DNA of 64,000 nucleotides from Colias croceus. Lineage: Eukaryota; Arthropoda; Insecta; Lepidoptera; Pieridae. Location: positions 10,850,001 to 10,914,000 of the forward strand of contig NC_059539.1 of NCBI RefSeq assembly GCF_905220415.1. Direction: 5' to 3'. Below are positions 46,765 through 58,014 of this stretch, piece by piece. The position numbers and the translations under genes are program-made. Below the pieces are notes generated by a model, which was given only the letters and a program-made list of their open reading frames with translations, searched no databases and was not told the origin of the DNA. Within the stretch, counting starts at the first letter, position 1, and every line of letters starts with the position of its first letter.

Positions 46765-47068
46765 GAGCAGTGGTGGCTCAGTGGTGAGACCTCGGACTTC
46801 GAATCGATAAGTCCGTGGTTCGAGACCAGGCGAGCGCGCAGGAAATAAATTGATTTTTAAATTTATCTGCGCATGTTGTAACATCACCACTGCTCGAACG
46901 GTGAAGGAAAACATCGTGAGGAAACCGACATGTCGAAGAATTAAAAAGTTCGACGACATGTGTCATCCGCCAACCCGCACTTGGCCAGCGCGGTGGATTA
47001 TGGCCTGTACCCTCATAGGAGGCCCGTGTCCCAGCAGTGGGAACGTATATGGGCTGATGATGATGATA
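46765..47068 (+). mobile_element. tRNA-derived SINE, family 2, full-length
   Basis: tRNA-like head: A box 'gtggctcagtggtgag', anticodon-like loop 'gacttcgaatcgataagtc', B box 'ggttcgagacc'. The body has 'gaacggtgaaggaaaacatcgtgaggaaaccgacatg', 'ccaacccgcacttggccagcg' and 'ggaggcccgtgtcccagcagtgggaacgtatatgggctgatgatgatgat', ending in a GAT repeat tail. Open frames across it on both strands are by-products. A 5'-truncated relative is at 52006-52165. Confidence 0.82.
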
Positions 47069-47201
47069 TGTATGTTTATTAGTTAACTGGTTTCCAGAAC
47101 ACAAGCGAAAAGCTTGGTATGGGATCAGATCGTGCCTTGTGTGAAAAATGTCCTGAAATATTAGTGCATACAAATAAAATCTTCAGCTTTATCCATACTA
47201 A

Positions 47202-47450
47202 TCCATACTAATATTATAAATGCGAAAGTAACTCTGTCTGTCTGTCTGTTACTCAATTACGCCTAAACTACTGAACCAATTTGCATGAAATTTGGTATGG
47301 AAATATTTTGATACCCGAGAGGCGAGAAAGGACATAGGCTACTTTTTACCTCGGGAAATAGAAAAGGTTTTATCCCGGAAATCCCACGGGAACGGGATCT
47401 ATGCGAGTTTTTCTTTGACTGCGCGGGCAAAGCTGCGGGTGGAAAGCTAG
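47202..47450 (+). mobile_element. Helitron, family B
   Basis: TCCATACTAATATTATAAAT to GGAAAGCTAG-T. It is immediately preceded by a duplicated 'atccatacta' and a piece of a family A end ('cttcagcttt'). Confidence 0.82.
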
Positions 47451-48022
47451 TATTATTATAAATACTAAGCATAATCAAGTACAGTTAATAAATGATTACA
47501 AAATCGAACAAGCTAATCACGTTTGGCTACTGTTATATTGAGCCATAATATGTAGTTTATCAATGAAAAAAAGCCATAAAACTAGTTATATTATTTGTTA
47601 AATAGTTGTTGTAAATGTTTATTTTAATGGTAAATGTTTTCGTTTATCAGTAACCGGCTATTTGTGGAAATATTTCCGTTATTAATTTAATGTCGTATTT
47701 ATAAAATTATTTGCGTTTTTCCAGTTACATGTACTTACATATTTGTTGAATGTTAGGAACGTGTTATACTGAGAAGCGAAGCGATACGATAATATCTTAA
47801 GCTATTCTTAAGAGTCAACACAATATTTAATTACAGGTCAGAGTATCAGTGTAAGGTCGAACCGTGCTAGAATTAAAACCGTGCAATTGTGCTCTTCATA
47901 TTATGCAAACGCAAACAAAATTATCATATACATAGGTAAGTCATTTGTTGATAGTACTATATTCATGGTTATTATGAAACAAGTATTTAGTAATCTACGG
48001 TTATAGGTCTAAATCACTACAT

Positions 48023-48202
48023 AGTATAAAAAAAAGTCGCTTTCTCTGTCCCTATGTCCCTTTGTATGCTTACATTTTTAAAACTACGCAACGGATTTTG
48101 ATGCGGTTTTTTTTAATAGATAGATCGATTCAAGAGGAAGGTTTTAGTATATATTTAATTTTGTTTTAGACAAAGCGGGCGAAGCCGCGGGCGGTAAGCT
48201 AG
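48023..48202 (+). mobile_element. Helitron-like, family E
   Basis: Starts 'agtataaaaaaaagtcgctttctctgtccc' and ends 'gcgggcgaagccgcgggcggtaagCTAG'. Intact over its length. Confidence 0.78.
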
Positions 48203-48390
48203 TAATATTATAAATTACGAGATGTGTTTATGTGTTGATTTCCCGCACTTTTTCGAGGGATAATTCAAAATCAACAAATATTTTTGTATCTCATTTGTTA
48301 CCTATATTACTGTTAACTTTCATCCAAATCCGTCCAGTAGTTTTATCGTGAATGAGTAACAAACATACATCAATCCTCACAAACTGCGCA

Positions 48391-48592
48391 TCTATAGGTA
48401 GGTACTAATATTATAAAGCTGAAGAGTTTGTTTGTTTGAACAGGCTAATCTCAGGACCAACTGATTCGATTTGAAAAATTCTTTCGGGGTTAGATAGCCC
48501 ATTTATAGAACAAGACTATAGGCTATAATATATCATCACGCTAAGACCAACAGGAGCGGATCACTGCGGGTAAAACCACGTGGCACAGCTAG
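48391..48592 (+). mobile_element. Helitron, family A
   Basis: Starts TCTATAGGTAGGTACTAATATTATAAAGC, where 9-10 extra bases split the usual start motif, and ends CACAGCTAG-T. Confidence 0.75.
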
Positions 48593-49539
48593 TTTATAAT
48601 ATTAGTAGGATAGCTTTTAATCTAACAATACCTTTATCAAGCTCGCATAATCACAATCACTTTGTATCGGAATTACTTCGTGGAACACTTATAACTCGTG
48701 ACGTCATCGAACAATGGTTTACACATTTTTTTCTTAGACATTTTCTAGATGAAAATAAATAATTCGTAATGATTACTAGAAACCGCAACATAGTGTGGTT
48801 CGTATAATACCTGAATTTAAAATATTTTTAAGCTATTGCATAGCTTCTATCTCGGGCCTTGAGCGCGGGGACCGAATCCAGAAATTCCGTAACGAAAAAA
48901 CCTCACGCTCCCCACTCCGACGGGAACGGAGGCTATCTCCGAGTGCCACACGTCTTTTTTTTATCCATAAAAATACCTAAAAGTATTGAATATAATAACA
49001 AGGTTTTTATAAAAGTCTCTATGAAGAAAAATCTTACAAAACGCAATGATTGGCGTTTAATTCAAACTGTCTAATATCCGTTGGCCTTTATTTGTGTCGT
49101 AATGGAGGTCAAATTAGTAGATACTTTTAAGCTATTTGTTTATTGTTATATGAAAAATACGCACTTACTTCTCACCTTTAAAGAAACTTATTGAGGAATA
49201 TTTATGACAAAAATATCTCCCTATCTCTCTAGTTGATTGTAGAAGCTAGAAAGTAAAAAAAATTAAAAAACCAAAACAATAATTTTTCAGAGAGTTTGGT
49301 TCGTTTATTTTGAACACCGAATTGATCTTATAAAGTAATCTATACTTGCGTTTTATACAGGTATTTATTTTTAAGCTTTTGTTAGTTTTTATTCAGATTA
49401 AGCAATATTTTAGCGTCACCGCATAATGAGCGATTTATTATCTGTGCGTAAACATGTTTTTGTAACATTAATTTTTGATAAAGCCCTGAACTTATTATTC
49501 TTAATTAGGAATTCAAACGAAAGTTAAAATTGCTTGTAT
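48593..49539. other. Mostly AT-rich stretch, no recognised gene
   Basis: A GC-rich fragment at 48845-48955 ('cgggccttgagcgcggggaccgaatccagaaattccg', 'ccccactccgacgggaacggagg') looks like a repeat piece. Two frames cover it in different phases, so it is unlikely to be coding. Confidence 0.4.
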
Positions 49540-49875
49540 TTCTGCATTAATTACTTCGCAAATTTGAAGTGGCATTCTCCACGCCTTTTCCGGATATTTT
49601 CACGCATTTTCCGGATATTTCCCAGGCATTTCCCAGGCATAAATGCCTTAATAGTTATAATATACTATAATTTCCAGATATTTTCAGGCATTTCCCAGGA
49701 AAATGCCTGGAAAATATCCGGGAAATGCGTGAAAATGTCCGGGAAAAGCGTGAAAATGCCTGGAAATCCCCGGTAAAAGCCTGGTAAATGCCCGGAATAT
49801 CCGGAAAATGCGTGAAAATGTCCGGAAAAAGCGTGGAAAATGCTACTTCAAATTTGCGAAATAATTAAAGCAGAA
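49540..49875. mobile_element. Palindromic element built from 'CCGGATATTTTC / TGCCTGGAAA' repeats
   Basis: 'ttctgcattaattacttcgcaaatttgaagtggcat' at the left is inverted at the right ('atgctacttcaaatttgcgaaataattaaagcagaa'). Inside both arms a degenerate short unit (about 14-16 bases: 'ggaaatgcctgg', 'gaaaatatccgg', 'gaaaatgcgtg') is tandemly repeated, forward in the right arm and complementary in the left. The right arm holds more units. No credible protein. Confidence 0.7.
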
Positions 49876-50699
49876 AACCAAGAAAAGAAAAAGAAAGCTA
49901 AAATCTTTCTTAATATATGTATATGGGATATTCATATTTCATACTTAATGTATGGGAGGGTTTAAAGATTTTTTTTTTGATATTTCTGGATTTATTTGAA
50001 AAAAATTATTACGGCCATTTACTTATTTAGTTAAGTACTTTCGATATCAGTTTAAAATTTTTTGTTATCTGTAATACTTACGGAAAAATCGCCTGTGCAC
50101 ACTTAACGATTACCTACACCCTGTATATTAGGTATAGAGGCCTAGAATGTATTTATGATAGGTTATAGAGGCCCAAATATAATGTATCTTTACATTATAA
50201 AAGTAAAAATCTTGTTAATGTGTATATTTAATTGGAATATAAAAACGATAATTTTTTCGAATGATATTCGTTTAAAAATAAATATCTTAGTGGCTTAAAA
50301 TTCCAAGTCTCCCAACATTCATTGAAATTAGTAAACACAGCTATTAATTTAACACTAATAGAATTTATTTTTAAAGAGAAACTAGAAAAACAACACTGAC
50401 CTTTGTCTATTTCTAATCTATACTAATACAATATGTTTATAATATAAGTAGATTAATAACTGTATATTATTATGAGTAGGTATAGATTAAGAATAGTTTG
50501 TTTGTTTGAACGTGTGAATCTCAAGATTGATGATGATGCATGAATGATCGTTTAGATGATTGAAATGAATGGCATGCTAACTACGTGCTTGCTGATTGAT
50601 GAAGCTTCCTATTTTCTAACCTACAAGTTAGACTGACATGCAGCATGATCGTTTACATTAAGGAAGCGAACTGTTTAAAAAGCATGATTTGATATTCTC

Positions 50700-50756
50700 A
50701 TGCCCGGTTTACATTATTCGCTAGATCACTGGGCTGGAATAATATAAACCGGGCAT
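50700..50756. repeat. Hairpin 'ATGCCCGGTTTACATTATT'
   Basis: A 19-base stem (ATGCCCGGTTTACATTATT versus AATAATATAAACCGGGCAT) with two imperfect positions. It sits in a 'gcatgat/atcatgc'-rich stretch 50540-50810 that may be one MITE. Confidence 0.55.
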
Positions 50757-51002
50757 TTGACTCTTATGCAGCATGACAGTTCACGTTAACGCATGTCATG
50801 CTTGCATTACCGTCTAGGGCCTTCTTAAGATGCACTACCTATGTGCACTACGTATCGACCACAGATCACAGAAACTTCTCTATGGTATCGAAAATTCTTA
50901 GTACTGAATGTAGTTATTCTATTTAATCTGATTTTATAGTACTGCGATAAGGCATCATATTGCGAATGCGCACTACTTACTTTACTTGTTATTATAGTAT
51001 AA

Positions 51003-51211
51003 CTAGCTTTCCGCCCGCGGCTTCGCCCGCGTTTTCATAGAAAACCCCACATAGTTCCCTTTCACGTGGGATTTCCGGGATAAAACCTATCCTATCTCTC
51101 AAGTTGGATCAAACTGCACATGGTGTGTGAATTTTATTATAATCGGTTAAGTGGTTTAGGAGTCCATTGAGGACAAACATTATGACACGAGATTTATATA
51201 TATTATTAAGA
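51003..51211 (-). mobile_element. Helitron, family G-like
   Basis: CTAGCTTTCCGCCCGCGGCTTCGC, 'cacgtgggatttccgggataaaacctatcct', 'aatcggttaagtggtttagg', ending 'tatatatattattaaga'. Confidence 0.72.
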
Positions 51212-51546
51212 TTTCAATATTATATCGTAATTCTTTGTATGTTTCATAAATTGAGTAGGTTCTACAGAAAATATTTGTTTCACAGATATAAAAAATTGAC
51301 TCATTTTACTATTGTTTATATAAATAATTTTTATATCTCTTAATGGTAAAGGTGTTCGGATTGCAGATGAACTTTTCCAGATCAAATAGATAGCAAGATA
51401 GTATCTATAATTATATTTATATTGACATAAATAATGTATTGCAAATCGTAACTTAAGACATTTTGATTCGATTTCGATTTTTATGAACAATCCATTTATT
51501 CACATTTGATTGCATTTGTTGTTTATTTATTATAGCTTATACATGG

Positions 51547-51600
51547 TTATACCACAGTATTACAATATTATTAGGAAATATTGTAATACTGTGGTTATAC
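51547..51600. repeat. Near-perfect hairpin 'TATACCACAGTATTACAATATT'
   Basis: A 22-base stem with one bulged base and a short 'attaggaa' loop. A second palindrome of this type, split by another repeat, is at 43123-43440. It may be a tiny MITE or a pre-microRNA-like hairpin. Confidence 0.6.
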
Positions 51601-52005
51601 TTATGTCCAAAACGGAAAAACAAGATTTATTGATGATGATGAAATGTTAATTTATGTAACACTAAAGTGTATTTGTTAGTCATATATTGAGTCAAGAAAC
51701 AAGACATTAATTATATAAGTTCCTGCATTTTATATCCTTGATTCCAATTATGTAATTTTTAACATTATAATATACTTAGCAATTTAATGTGACTGCTTAA
51801 TGTACGTTAGAATAATAAAGGCAATAAAAATGTATAAAATAAATGCATGAGTAACACCATATTAAAAACAATTTAAACCTATACGTATGTCTCTTTTTCT
51901 CTCACGCTATGTGTAATAATATTTTCCTACTCTCATAGAAGCAGACATTGCCTTAAAACTTTCGTGAAACTTTCCTAAATTTTAACTAGGTATGTCGTTA
52001 TAAAA

Positions 52006-52165
52006 CGTTGAAGGAAAACATCGTGAGGAAACCGACATGTTGAAGAATCAAAAGTTCGACAACATGACGCGTGACATCTGCCAACCCGCACTTGGCCAGC
52101 GTGGTAGTTGATGGCCTGGCCCCTAGGAGGCTTGTTTCCCAGCAGTTGGAACAGAGCTGATGATG
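52006..52165 (+). mobile_element. SINE family 2, 5'-truncated copy
   Basis: 'gttgaaggaaaacatcgtgaggaaaccgacatg', 'ccaacccgcacttggccagcg' and 'cccagcagttggaac' then 'ctgatgatgatcatgatg'. The tRNA-like head is missing. Confidence 0.75.
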
Positions 52166-52368
52166 ATCATGATGTCGTAATTGAAAGTAGAGAATGGTGT
52201 TCACTTTGCCATATTATTTTGTTTAGAACTGTAGGTGAAATAAAAGTAAGGCAGGTGTAACAATTATATCGAAGACCCATCTAATGGATTTTACAATAAT
52301 GCAAAAGGTCACGAATGTTTATGTCCGTTGACATTTTAATTATATGTATGTTTGGTTAATGTCGTAAC

Positions 52369-53161
52369 TAGAGAATCCAATCCCGCATCAAAATCGCGAT
52401 CCCGCAAGCCTGCGGGATTAAGATCATCAATCCCGCGGATCCCGCGGGATTTGCGGGATTGATTTTAATTATTATTATTTTTGTTTCATGTAATTTAAAG
52501 AAAGAAAATACACGAAAATATTTTTAATTATTCTTATCAACATGAATCAAAGTTATCACTTATATTATAAATTAAATATAATGATGTTTAAGACAATACA
52601 GTATTCACAATATTTCACGTTTCATATTAAGATTTTTATTTGAAATAGAACATATTATTCATTGGTTTTAGAGGCATTTAAAATCAGTTTATTTTTTTTG
52701 AAAATACTTTAAAAAAAAAATAAGTTGATTAAAAGAAAGAAATGATAAAGTATCTAACGTTTCATCTTTTAGATTTGATCTTATCTTGTTGCATAAATAG
52801 CCAGCGGCGGAAAAAGCACGCTCGTCTTCCACACTTGTAGGCGGAATTGACTTTACATAAGTATAAACAGCTTCCAAATACTTCCCCCAGACACAAATTC
52901 GTTGACACTTGATCGCGTGCAAAGGTAAATCCCCGTGCGCCGTAGGGGAATCCCCAGTCATAGAGTACTGGAACTGACATTGATTACGTTCCGTTTCGTC
53001 CGATAATAGTTCCGATCATCGTCTGAGCCTATTTTTCTTACTTTTTTCAATTCCGCGAACGTGCGGGATCCCGCATGAGTAATCCCGCATTTTTGATCCC
53101 GCTAAAAAGGTGCGGGATCCCGCATTAGCGGGATCCCGCGTTTGCGGGATTGGATTCCCTA
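52369..53161. mobile_element. hAT transposon derivative with 8-bp target duplication
   Basis: Inverted ends TAGAGAATCCAATCCCGC and GCGGGATTGGATTCCCTA, flanked by GTCGTAAC (52361-52368) and GTCATAAC (53162-53169), an 8-bp duplication with one mismatch as expected for hAT. Subterminal arrays of GCGGGATCCCGC-like palindromes occur at both ends. A minus-strand relic of the transposase dimerisation domain is inside. Too short (0.8 kb) to be autonomous. Confidence 0.85.
52689..52961 (-). pseudogene. hAT transposase C-terminal (dimerisation) domain relic
   Basis: The frame carries YVKSIPPTSVEDERAFSAAG and then YLCNKIRSNLKDETLDTLSFL, the typical hAT C-terminal pattern 'P-x-S..SER-F-S.AG....R..L....(v/l)..L.FL'. 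The run KCQRICVWGKYLEAVYTYVKS precedes it, as in full-length proteins. The N-terminal BED finger and catalytic domain are absent, so this is a terminal remnant of an internally deleted copy. Confidence 0.75.
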
Positions 53162-53220
53162 GTCATAACAGTATGACTTTTCCGATAAACAAATTAATCT
53201 TCCAAAAATCAAGTGGCACT

Positions 53221-53425
53221 TTATAACTTCTTCGCCCGCGTTTTCAAAGAAAAACCCACATAGTTTCCGTTCCCGTTCCCCCCTCCGTTATGTGTTAGGT
53301 AATCCAAGTTACCCTCTGTATGTGTGCTAAATTTCATTGTAATCGGTTCAGTAGTATTTGCGTGAAAGAGTAACAAACACACACACACATCCTCACAAAC
53401 TTTCGCATTTATAATATTAGTAGGA
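53221..53425 (-). mobile_element. Helitron, family G
   Basis: 'cttcttcgcccgcgttttcaaagaaaaaccc', 'ctgtatgtgtgctaaatttcattgtaatcggttcagtagtatttgcgtgaaagagtaac', a (CA)n stretch and the complement of TCCTACTAATATTATAAATGCG. The CTAG end is damaged. Confidence 0.7.
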
Positions 53426-53771
53426 AGGATAGGATTTTCATTTACATTATTAACTGCTTATAATCTGGGGTTAAAGGTATATTCTACAACGATCAGATAA
53501 AACACATAATTGGTTAATTCTTAGTAATTGATACAATCGATAATATATAATTTAATAAAATAAAACAACTTTAATCCACTTGTTTACGTTTTCACATTAT
53601 ATCGACCTTGGTCGATAAATTTTATCTATTAGGTATTTGCATTCCGAAAACAAGAATGTATTTCTTAATAAATTGGCAAGTAAAACTAAATGAAAGAGAA
53701 ACAAAACTTTATATAAGCGGTACAGATACGCAAGCAATCTATATAGTGATATATTTTATAGTGATAAAAAC

Positions 53772-53941
53772 AGTATAAAACAAAGTCGCTTTCTCTGTCC
53801 CTATGTCCCTTTTTGACATACAAAGCACTTCTAAGGGACATAGGGAATCTTTAAAACTACAGAACGGATTTTGATGCGTGTTTTTTGTCGTGCGAAGGCA
53901 GGTTTTAGAAAAAGCGGGCGAAGCCGCGGGCGGTAAGCTAG
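53772..53941 (+). mobile_element. Helitron-like, family E
   Basis: 'agtataaaacaaagtcgctttctctgtccc' to 'gcgggcgaagccgcgggcggtaagCTAG'. Includes a local inverted repeat ('gtccctttttgacatacaaag...cttctaagggac'). Confidence 0.75.
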
Positions 53942-53943
53942 TA

Positions 53944-54155
53944 ATATATAAAAATGAAACCCGTTTCGCGTTGTCACGGCATCACGTGTGAACGTACACT
54001 AATATTATAAAGAGGAAAACTTGAACGGGCGAAGCCGGGGCGGACCGCTAGTTTATTATTATATTCCTTGAAGTACGAGGATGGTTCTTAATTCTTATGT
54101 AGAGAAAACGTAAATATGTACCACGGGAGAAGTCGGGGCAGACTGCTATAGTCAA
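53944..54155 (+). mobile_element. Helitron, family D variant, with a 57-base mini-Helitron inside
   Basis: 'atatataaaaatgaaacccgtttcgcgttgtcacggcatcacgtgtgaacg' then an insert and then 'tttattattatattccttgaagtacgaggatgg' to 'ccacgggagaagtcggggcagactgCTAT'. The split occurs in the middle of the body. Confidence 0.68.
53995..54051 (+). mobile_element. 57-base mini-Helitron
   Basis: 'TACACTAATATTATAAAGAGG' is directly followed by 'gggcgaagccggggcggaccgCTAG'-T, so only the two ends of family D remain (compare 21331-21518). It interrupts the surrounding family D copy. Confidence 0.7.
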
Positions 54156-54733
54156 TAATAATATGAAGATGCATATTCTTCTCAGTTTTAAGATTTTTCT
54201 TGATAGTTTGAGAAACAAGAGCCTTCTAAACGGACCCAAAGTAATATTTATTAGAAACATTTAAATTATGTTAAATAATAGATACCTACTATAGAGTCTT
54301 TCACTTTAGCTCTCATAATTTTAGCTGCTTCAATTGACTTAATTTGTATAATACTTTTGTGCCCGTTATTAATAATAAAAGGTTCGTAAATTTAAAAGAA
54401 AAAAGAACAATCGTTCAGTAATCATATTTAAAATTTTAAACACGCTTGCAGCCTCGCACACCTAGATTAGATATTAGGTAGTTGTTAATATTATAATTAA
54501 CATAATAATTTATGTATCATTCGGACATGCTTCGTTAATTCTTGTATCGAAAATAAAGAGGTCGCTCAACTCAAATAATTATTTAAATTATATTTTATAA
54601 TTTTAAGTAGGTAGGCCGTTAATTAATTGTTATTCGCCACTAAGAAATAAAATAAACGGTGAAACGGTTTGGTAGAAAATAGAAATTAAAATTAAATAGT
54701 TATTCTCAGTTAAATTTAATTCGAGCATAATTA

Positions 54734-54860
54734 TCTATACTAATATTATAAAACTGAAGAGTTTTTTTGTTTGAACGCGTTATACACGGGAACTAGGTAG
54801 GTACTTGTCCGATTTGAAAAATTCTTTCGGTGTTAGATAGCTCATTTATCGATCTTCAGC
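54734..54860 (+). mobile_element. Helitron fragment, family A (3' truncated)
   Basis: TCTATACTAATATTATAAAAC to 'ggtgttagatagctcatttatcgatc'. The hairpin and CTAG end are absent. Confidence 0.65.
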
Positions 54861-55006
54861 GTTTTCCCGTTTCTCCCAGTTTCATCTGGGTTGACCTGAG
54901 ATAAAACAAGCTACAATTTTTATGATTCAATAAATAAAGAATTGTTGTCGTAAAAAAGTCTAGTTTATTTTGATACATAATTTAAGTAGTGTAGGTAAGT
55001 CATCTT

Positions 55007-55172
55007 GGCCCGATTTTTCATTCGTTGGTTAAAACTAATTCGTCGAATATAGTATTACACGATAATATTAAAATTTCACTAGTAAACTGTCAATTAAAGG
55101 CAAGAAGAATACATTGTTGAAATGGTAGTTATTCGACGAATAAGTTTTAACCAACGATTGAAAACTCAGCCC
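55007..55172. mobile_element. MITE family 'GGGCCGATTTTTCAATCC' copy 3
   Basis: 'ggcccgatttttcattcgttggttaaaactaattcgtcgaat' is mirrored by 'attcgacgaataagttttaaccaacgattgaaaactcagccc'. The most complete copy; the arms are over 40 bases. Confidence 0.78.
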
Positions 55173-55537
55173 TAAATATCAAGATAGTGCATGATTGATG
55201 TTACCAACTTTTAGAAAAAATACACGAACAATTAAAATTATTTAAAACTGATATTCGGAAAATTTCTGAACGTCAATCATACATCATACAATCTCTAATT
55301 ATTATGAACTTATAAATTTATTTTAAACAATTGTTGTTGATTTTTTAACTCACAAGTCACAATTCTATCTTACCAGTTACCTCTATATTACCTCTTTGCA
55401 CGTTATAATATGTAATTATTTATGTATTATTTCTTTGATTGCTTCATTAATAAATTATCATTTATACTATTTTCCCCATATTTGTAATTTGCTAGGCTAC
55501 ATACCTACATAGTTAAAAAACAGTGGCCCTATGTATG

Positions 55538-55666
55538 TATAAAAATCTTTAAAACTACGCAACGGATTTTGATGCGATCTATTTTAATAGATAGGTCTTG
55601 AGTAAATAATTCATTTAGTTTTGAGCGAAGCCGGCGAAGCCGGCGAAGCCGCAGACGGAAAGCTAG
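55538..55666 (+). mobile_element. Helitron-like fragment, family E, with triplicated hairpin unit
   Basis: 'aaaatctttaaaactacgcaacggattttgatgcg' to 'ggaaagCTAG'. Near the 3' end the nine bases 'gccggcgaa' occur three times in a row, altering the terminal hairpin. Confidence 0.65.
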
Positions 55667-55802
55667 TATATGTATCAAAATTTTTAAAATTGTCTCTATG
55701 GTCGAAAGAAAGATGAATTATAAAACACTTTATTGATAATATTTTATTAGAATAAGGTAAATTTAATTAACATTTTAAATGGGTTTATAAAAAAGTATCT
55801 GT

Positions 55803-55850
55803 CAGACCACAGAACATATTATAAACTTTTATATGTTCTGTGTGTTAGAC
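55803..55850. repeat. Hairpin 'CACAGAACATAT'
   Basis: CACAGAACATAT, about 11 bases of loop, ATATGTTCTGTG, a perfect 12-base stem. 'ccacagaacat' also appears at 36624 and 41737, suggesting a repeat family. Confidence 0.55.
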
Positions 55851-56881
55851 CCTAAAGTTTAAACAACCACGCACTAGCTCTATAATTTATGATGTGGTTA
55901 CTTATATTAATAAAATATTATAATTCTAATGGTATAAATTATCTTAATAGGAGTTGGAGGTCTAATTTATAAATAAATGAAGAACTTTTTATAAGTCAAG
56001 TCTAAAATTTTATAACTCTTCACAAATTTATTAGTATTCATATCTATATTTTTTTGTTTCACAATACGTAGAAGGGTTTTTTTTAGTTTTGATTAAGTTT
56101 ATTGAATTAAATATTCATTAAATTAGAAACTAAAAACAAAAACGTGATAAATATATTTAAAACAATAATTATTCCTGGTTTGTTAACTCACAACTGATGG
56201 CATTCGTATTTACTTGCAGATGTTCAGGAAACAATTACATAGCTCTTAGATATTTTAAAATGTAATTGGAATAAGAATTTGGTTAAAATAGATCGGTAAA
56301 CAAATAAATTCTCATAGTACATTGTAGAGTGTGAAGATCTAATAAATCTTCAAGCTATTTGGCAACCTGTGGCTCCTTGTTTCTGTTCTTTTGTTTTACA
56401 CTATGCTTCTATTTTTATAAACGAATGGACGTTAGATTAAATTGGGTCCAATTAACATGTTTTATAACATGTTGTGTTTTTGTATGAAGGCTTTGTAAGA
56501 ATTTATTTTTATTTCGATAAATTGTAGTAGAATGTAGGTGCTGGAAAACTACAATTTGAGAGATAATACTAAACAATATAATTAAGACGAATATAACGAA
56601 GAATTTCATTCTAAAAACCATCATTTCGTTTACGCTAGAGCCACTAAACTTCTGTGTCATAGTCATACACATTGTTGATGCGCATCGTCAGGACCGACGG
56701 CGACGGTACGCACTGATGGTCGGTCAAGCTCTGCAACCAGCCTTAATGCCTGGTATATGTATGTCATAATAAAATGTCTTTCCGGCCACTGTTTCGCTAA
56801 TGTATTATGTAAGTTAAAGAATATTCCTATGCCATTCTCCGATATCCTTAATATCAACAGAGTCGTATGCATAACTCTATA

Positions 56882-57099
56882 TCTATACATATAATAAATC
56901 TGTAGAAGGTTCAATTCTGTACATTGAAAATATTGAAAAAAATAAATAGCAGGGGATGTAACTGGATCGACACCAAACCCAAATATGTGATTAAATTTTT
57001 TTTTATAAGATGTCATTGTCAGAGTTACTCAAAATGGAGAAATAAACCATCCACGCGACGACCGACATCCGCGCGGACGGAGTCGCGGGCGGAAGCTAG
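56882..57099 (+). mobile_element. Helitron, family C
   Basis: TCTATACATATAATAAATCTG to 'gcgcggacggagtcgcgggcggaagCTAG'-T. The GACA array is absent in this copy. Confidence 0.78.
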
Positions 57100-57332
57100 T
57101 TACAAAAATAGAAACTATTAAAACATCGTAAAAACATCAAATAGATAAGAATTATAATTATTGTAGGTAATTGCTGATAACAGTTGTTTATTATTATGCG
57201 GAATATACCTAGCTATATCCGGAAGTACCTACTACTTGATAAAGTTTGAAAAACTAGCGTTTTATTATTATAATGTGTATTATTAAAGATAATTAATTAT
57301 ATATGCAAGCGCCAAGCACCATTATTTTTTAA

Positions 57333-57596
57333 CCGACTTCAAAAAAAAGGAGGAGGTTATCAATTCGGCCGGTATGTTTTTTTTTTATGTATGTACACCG
57401 ATTACTCCGAGGTTTCTGAACCGATTTACGTGATTCTTTTTTTTGTTCGATGCGGGATGGTGTCGAATTGGTCCCATAAAAATTTTATTCGGATAGGCCT
57501 TGTAGTTTTTATTTTATGAGCATTTTTGTCTGTAGGTATTTGTAAATTTTGCAAGTGCAAGTTTGAAGTCGGTTGTTTTTAACGCAGTTATCACTT
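57333..57596 (+). mobile_element. Repeat family 'AACCGACTTCAAAAAAGGAGG' copy 3
   Basis: 'aaccgacttcaaaaaaaaggaggaggttatcaattcggccgg' to 'tttgaagtcggttgtttttaacgcagttatc'. Body as in copy 1. Confidence 0.72.
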
Positions 57597-57799
57597 GTTT
57601 AATGATTAATAAAAATATAGTAGGTACCTAGCTAATAAAAAAAACAAAGAGTAGATACGATTTATTTTATAATTTTCTTATATTATAGTTTATAGATAAA
57701 AAATTTCATACGTTGAAGCTCTATTACCTATATAGCCTCTGTAAAGCACTACACTATGAAATACCTTTCCAAAAATTTTTTTGGGTTGAAATACTTTAT

Positions 57800-58014
57800 A
57801 AGATTTCCACCCGCGGCATCGCCCGCGCAGTCAAAGAAAAACCCGCATAGTTCCAGTTCCCGTGGGATTTCCGGGATAAAATTATGTTCTTTCTCGGGTA
57901 TCAAAATGTCTCCATAACAAATTTAATGAAAATCGGTTCAGTAGTTTAGGCGTGATTGAGTAACAGACAGACAGACAGAGTTACTTTCGCATTTAAAATA
58001 TTAATAAGTATGGA
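57800..58014 (-). mobile_element. Helitron, family B
   Basis: 'gatttccacccgcggcatcgcccgcgcagtcaaag' to the complement of TCCATACTTATTAATATT. The CTAG end is mutated. Confidence 0.75.

Noticed and set aside
46750..47173. Open frames on both strands across 46.75-47.17 kb
   Set aside because: They overlie a tRNA-derived SINE with A and B boxes and a GAT tail; frames of this kind recur with SINE copies.
56415..57016. Open frames of 85 and 117 codons
   Set aside because: The second overlaps a family C Helitron; neither has a recognisable domain, and both are in AT-rich DNA.
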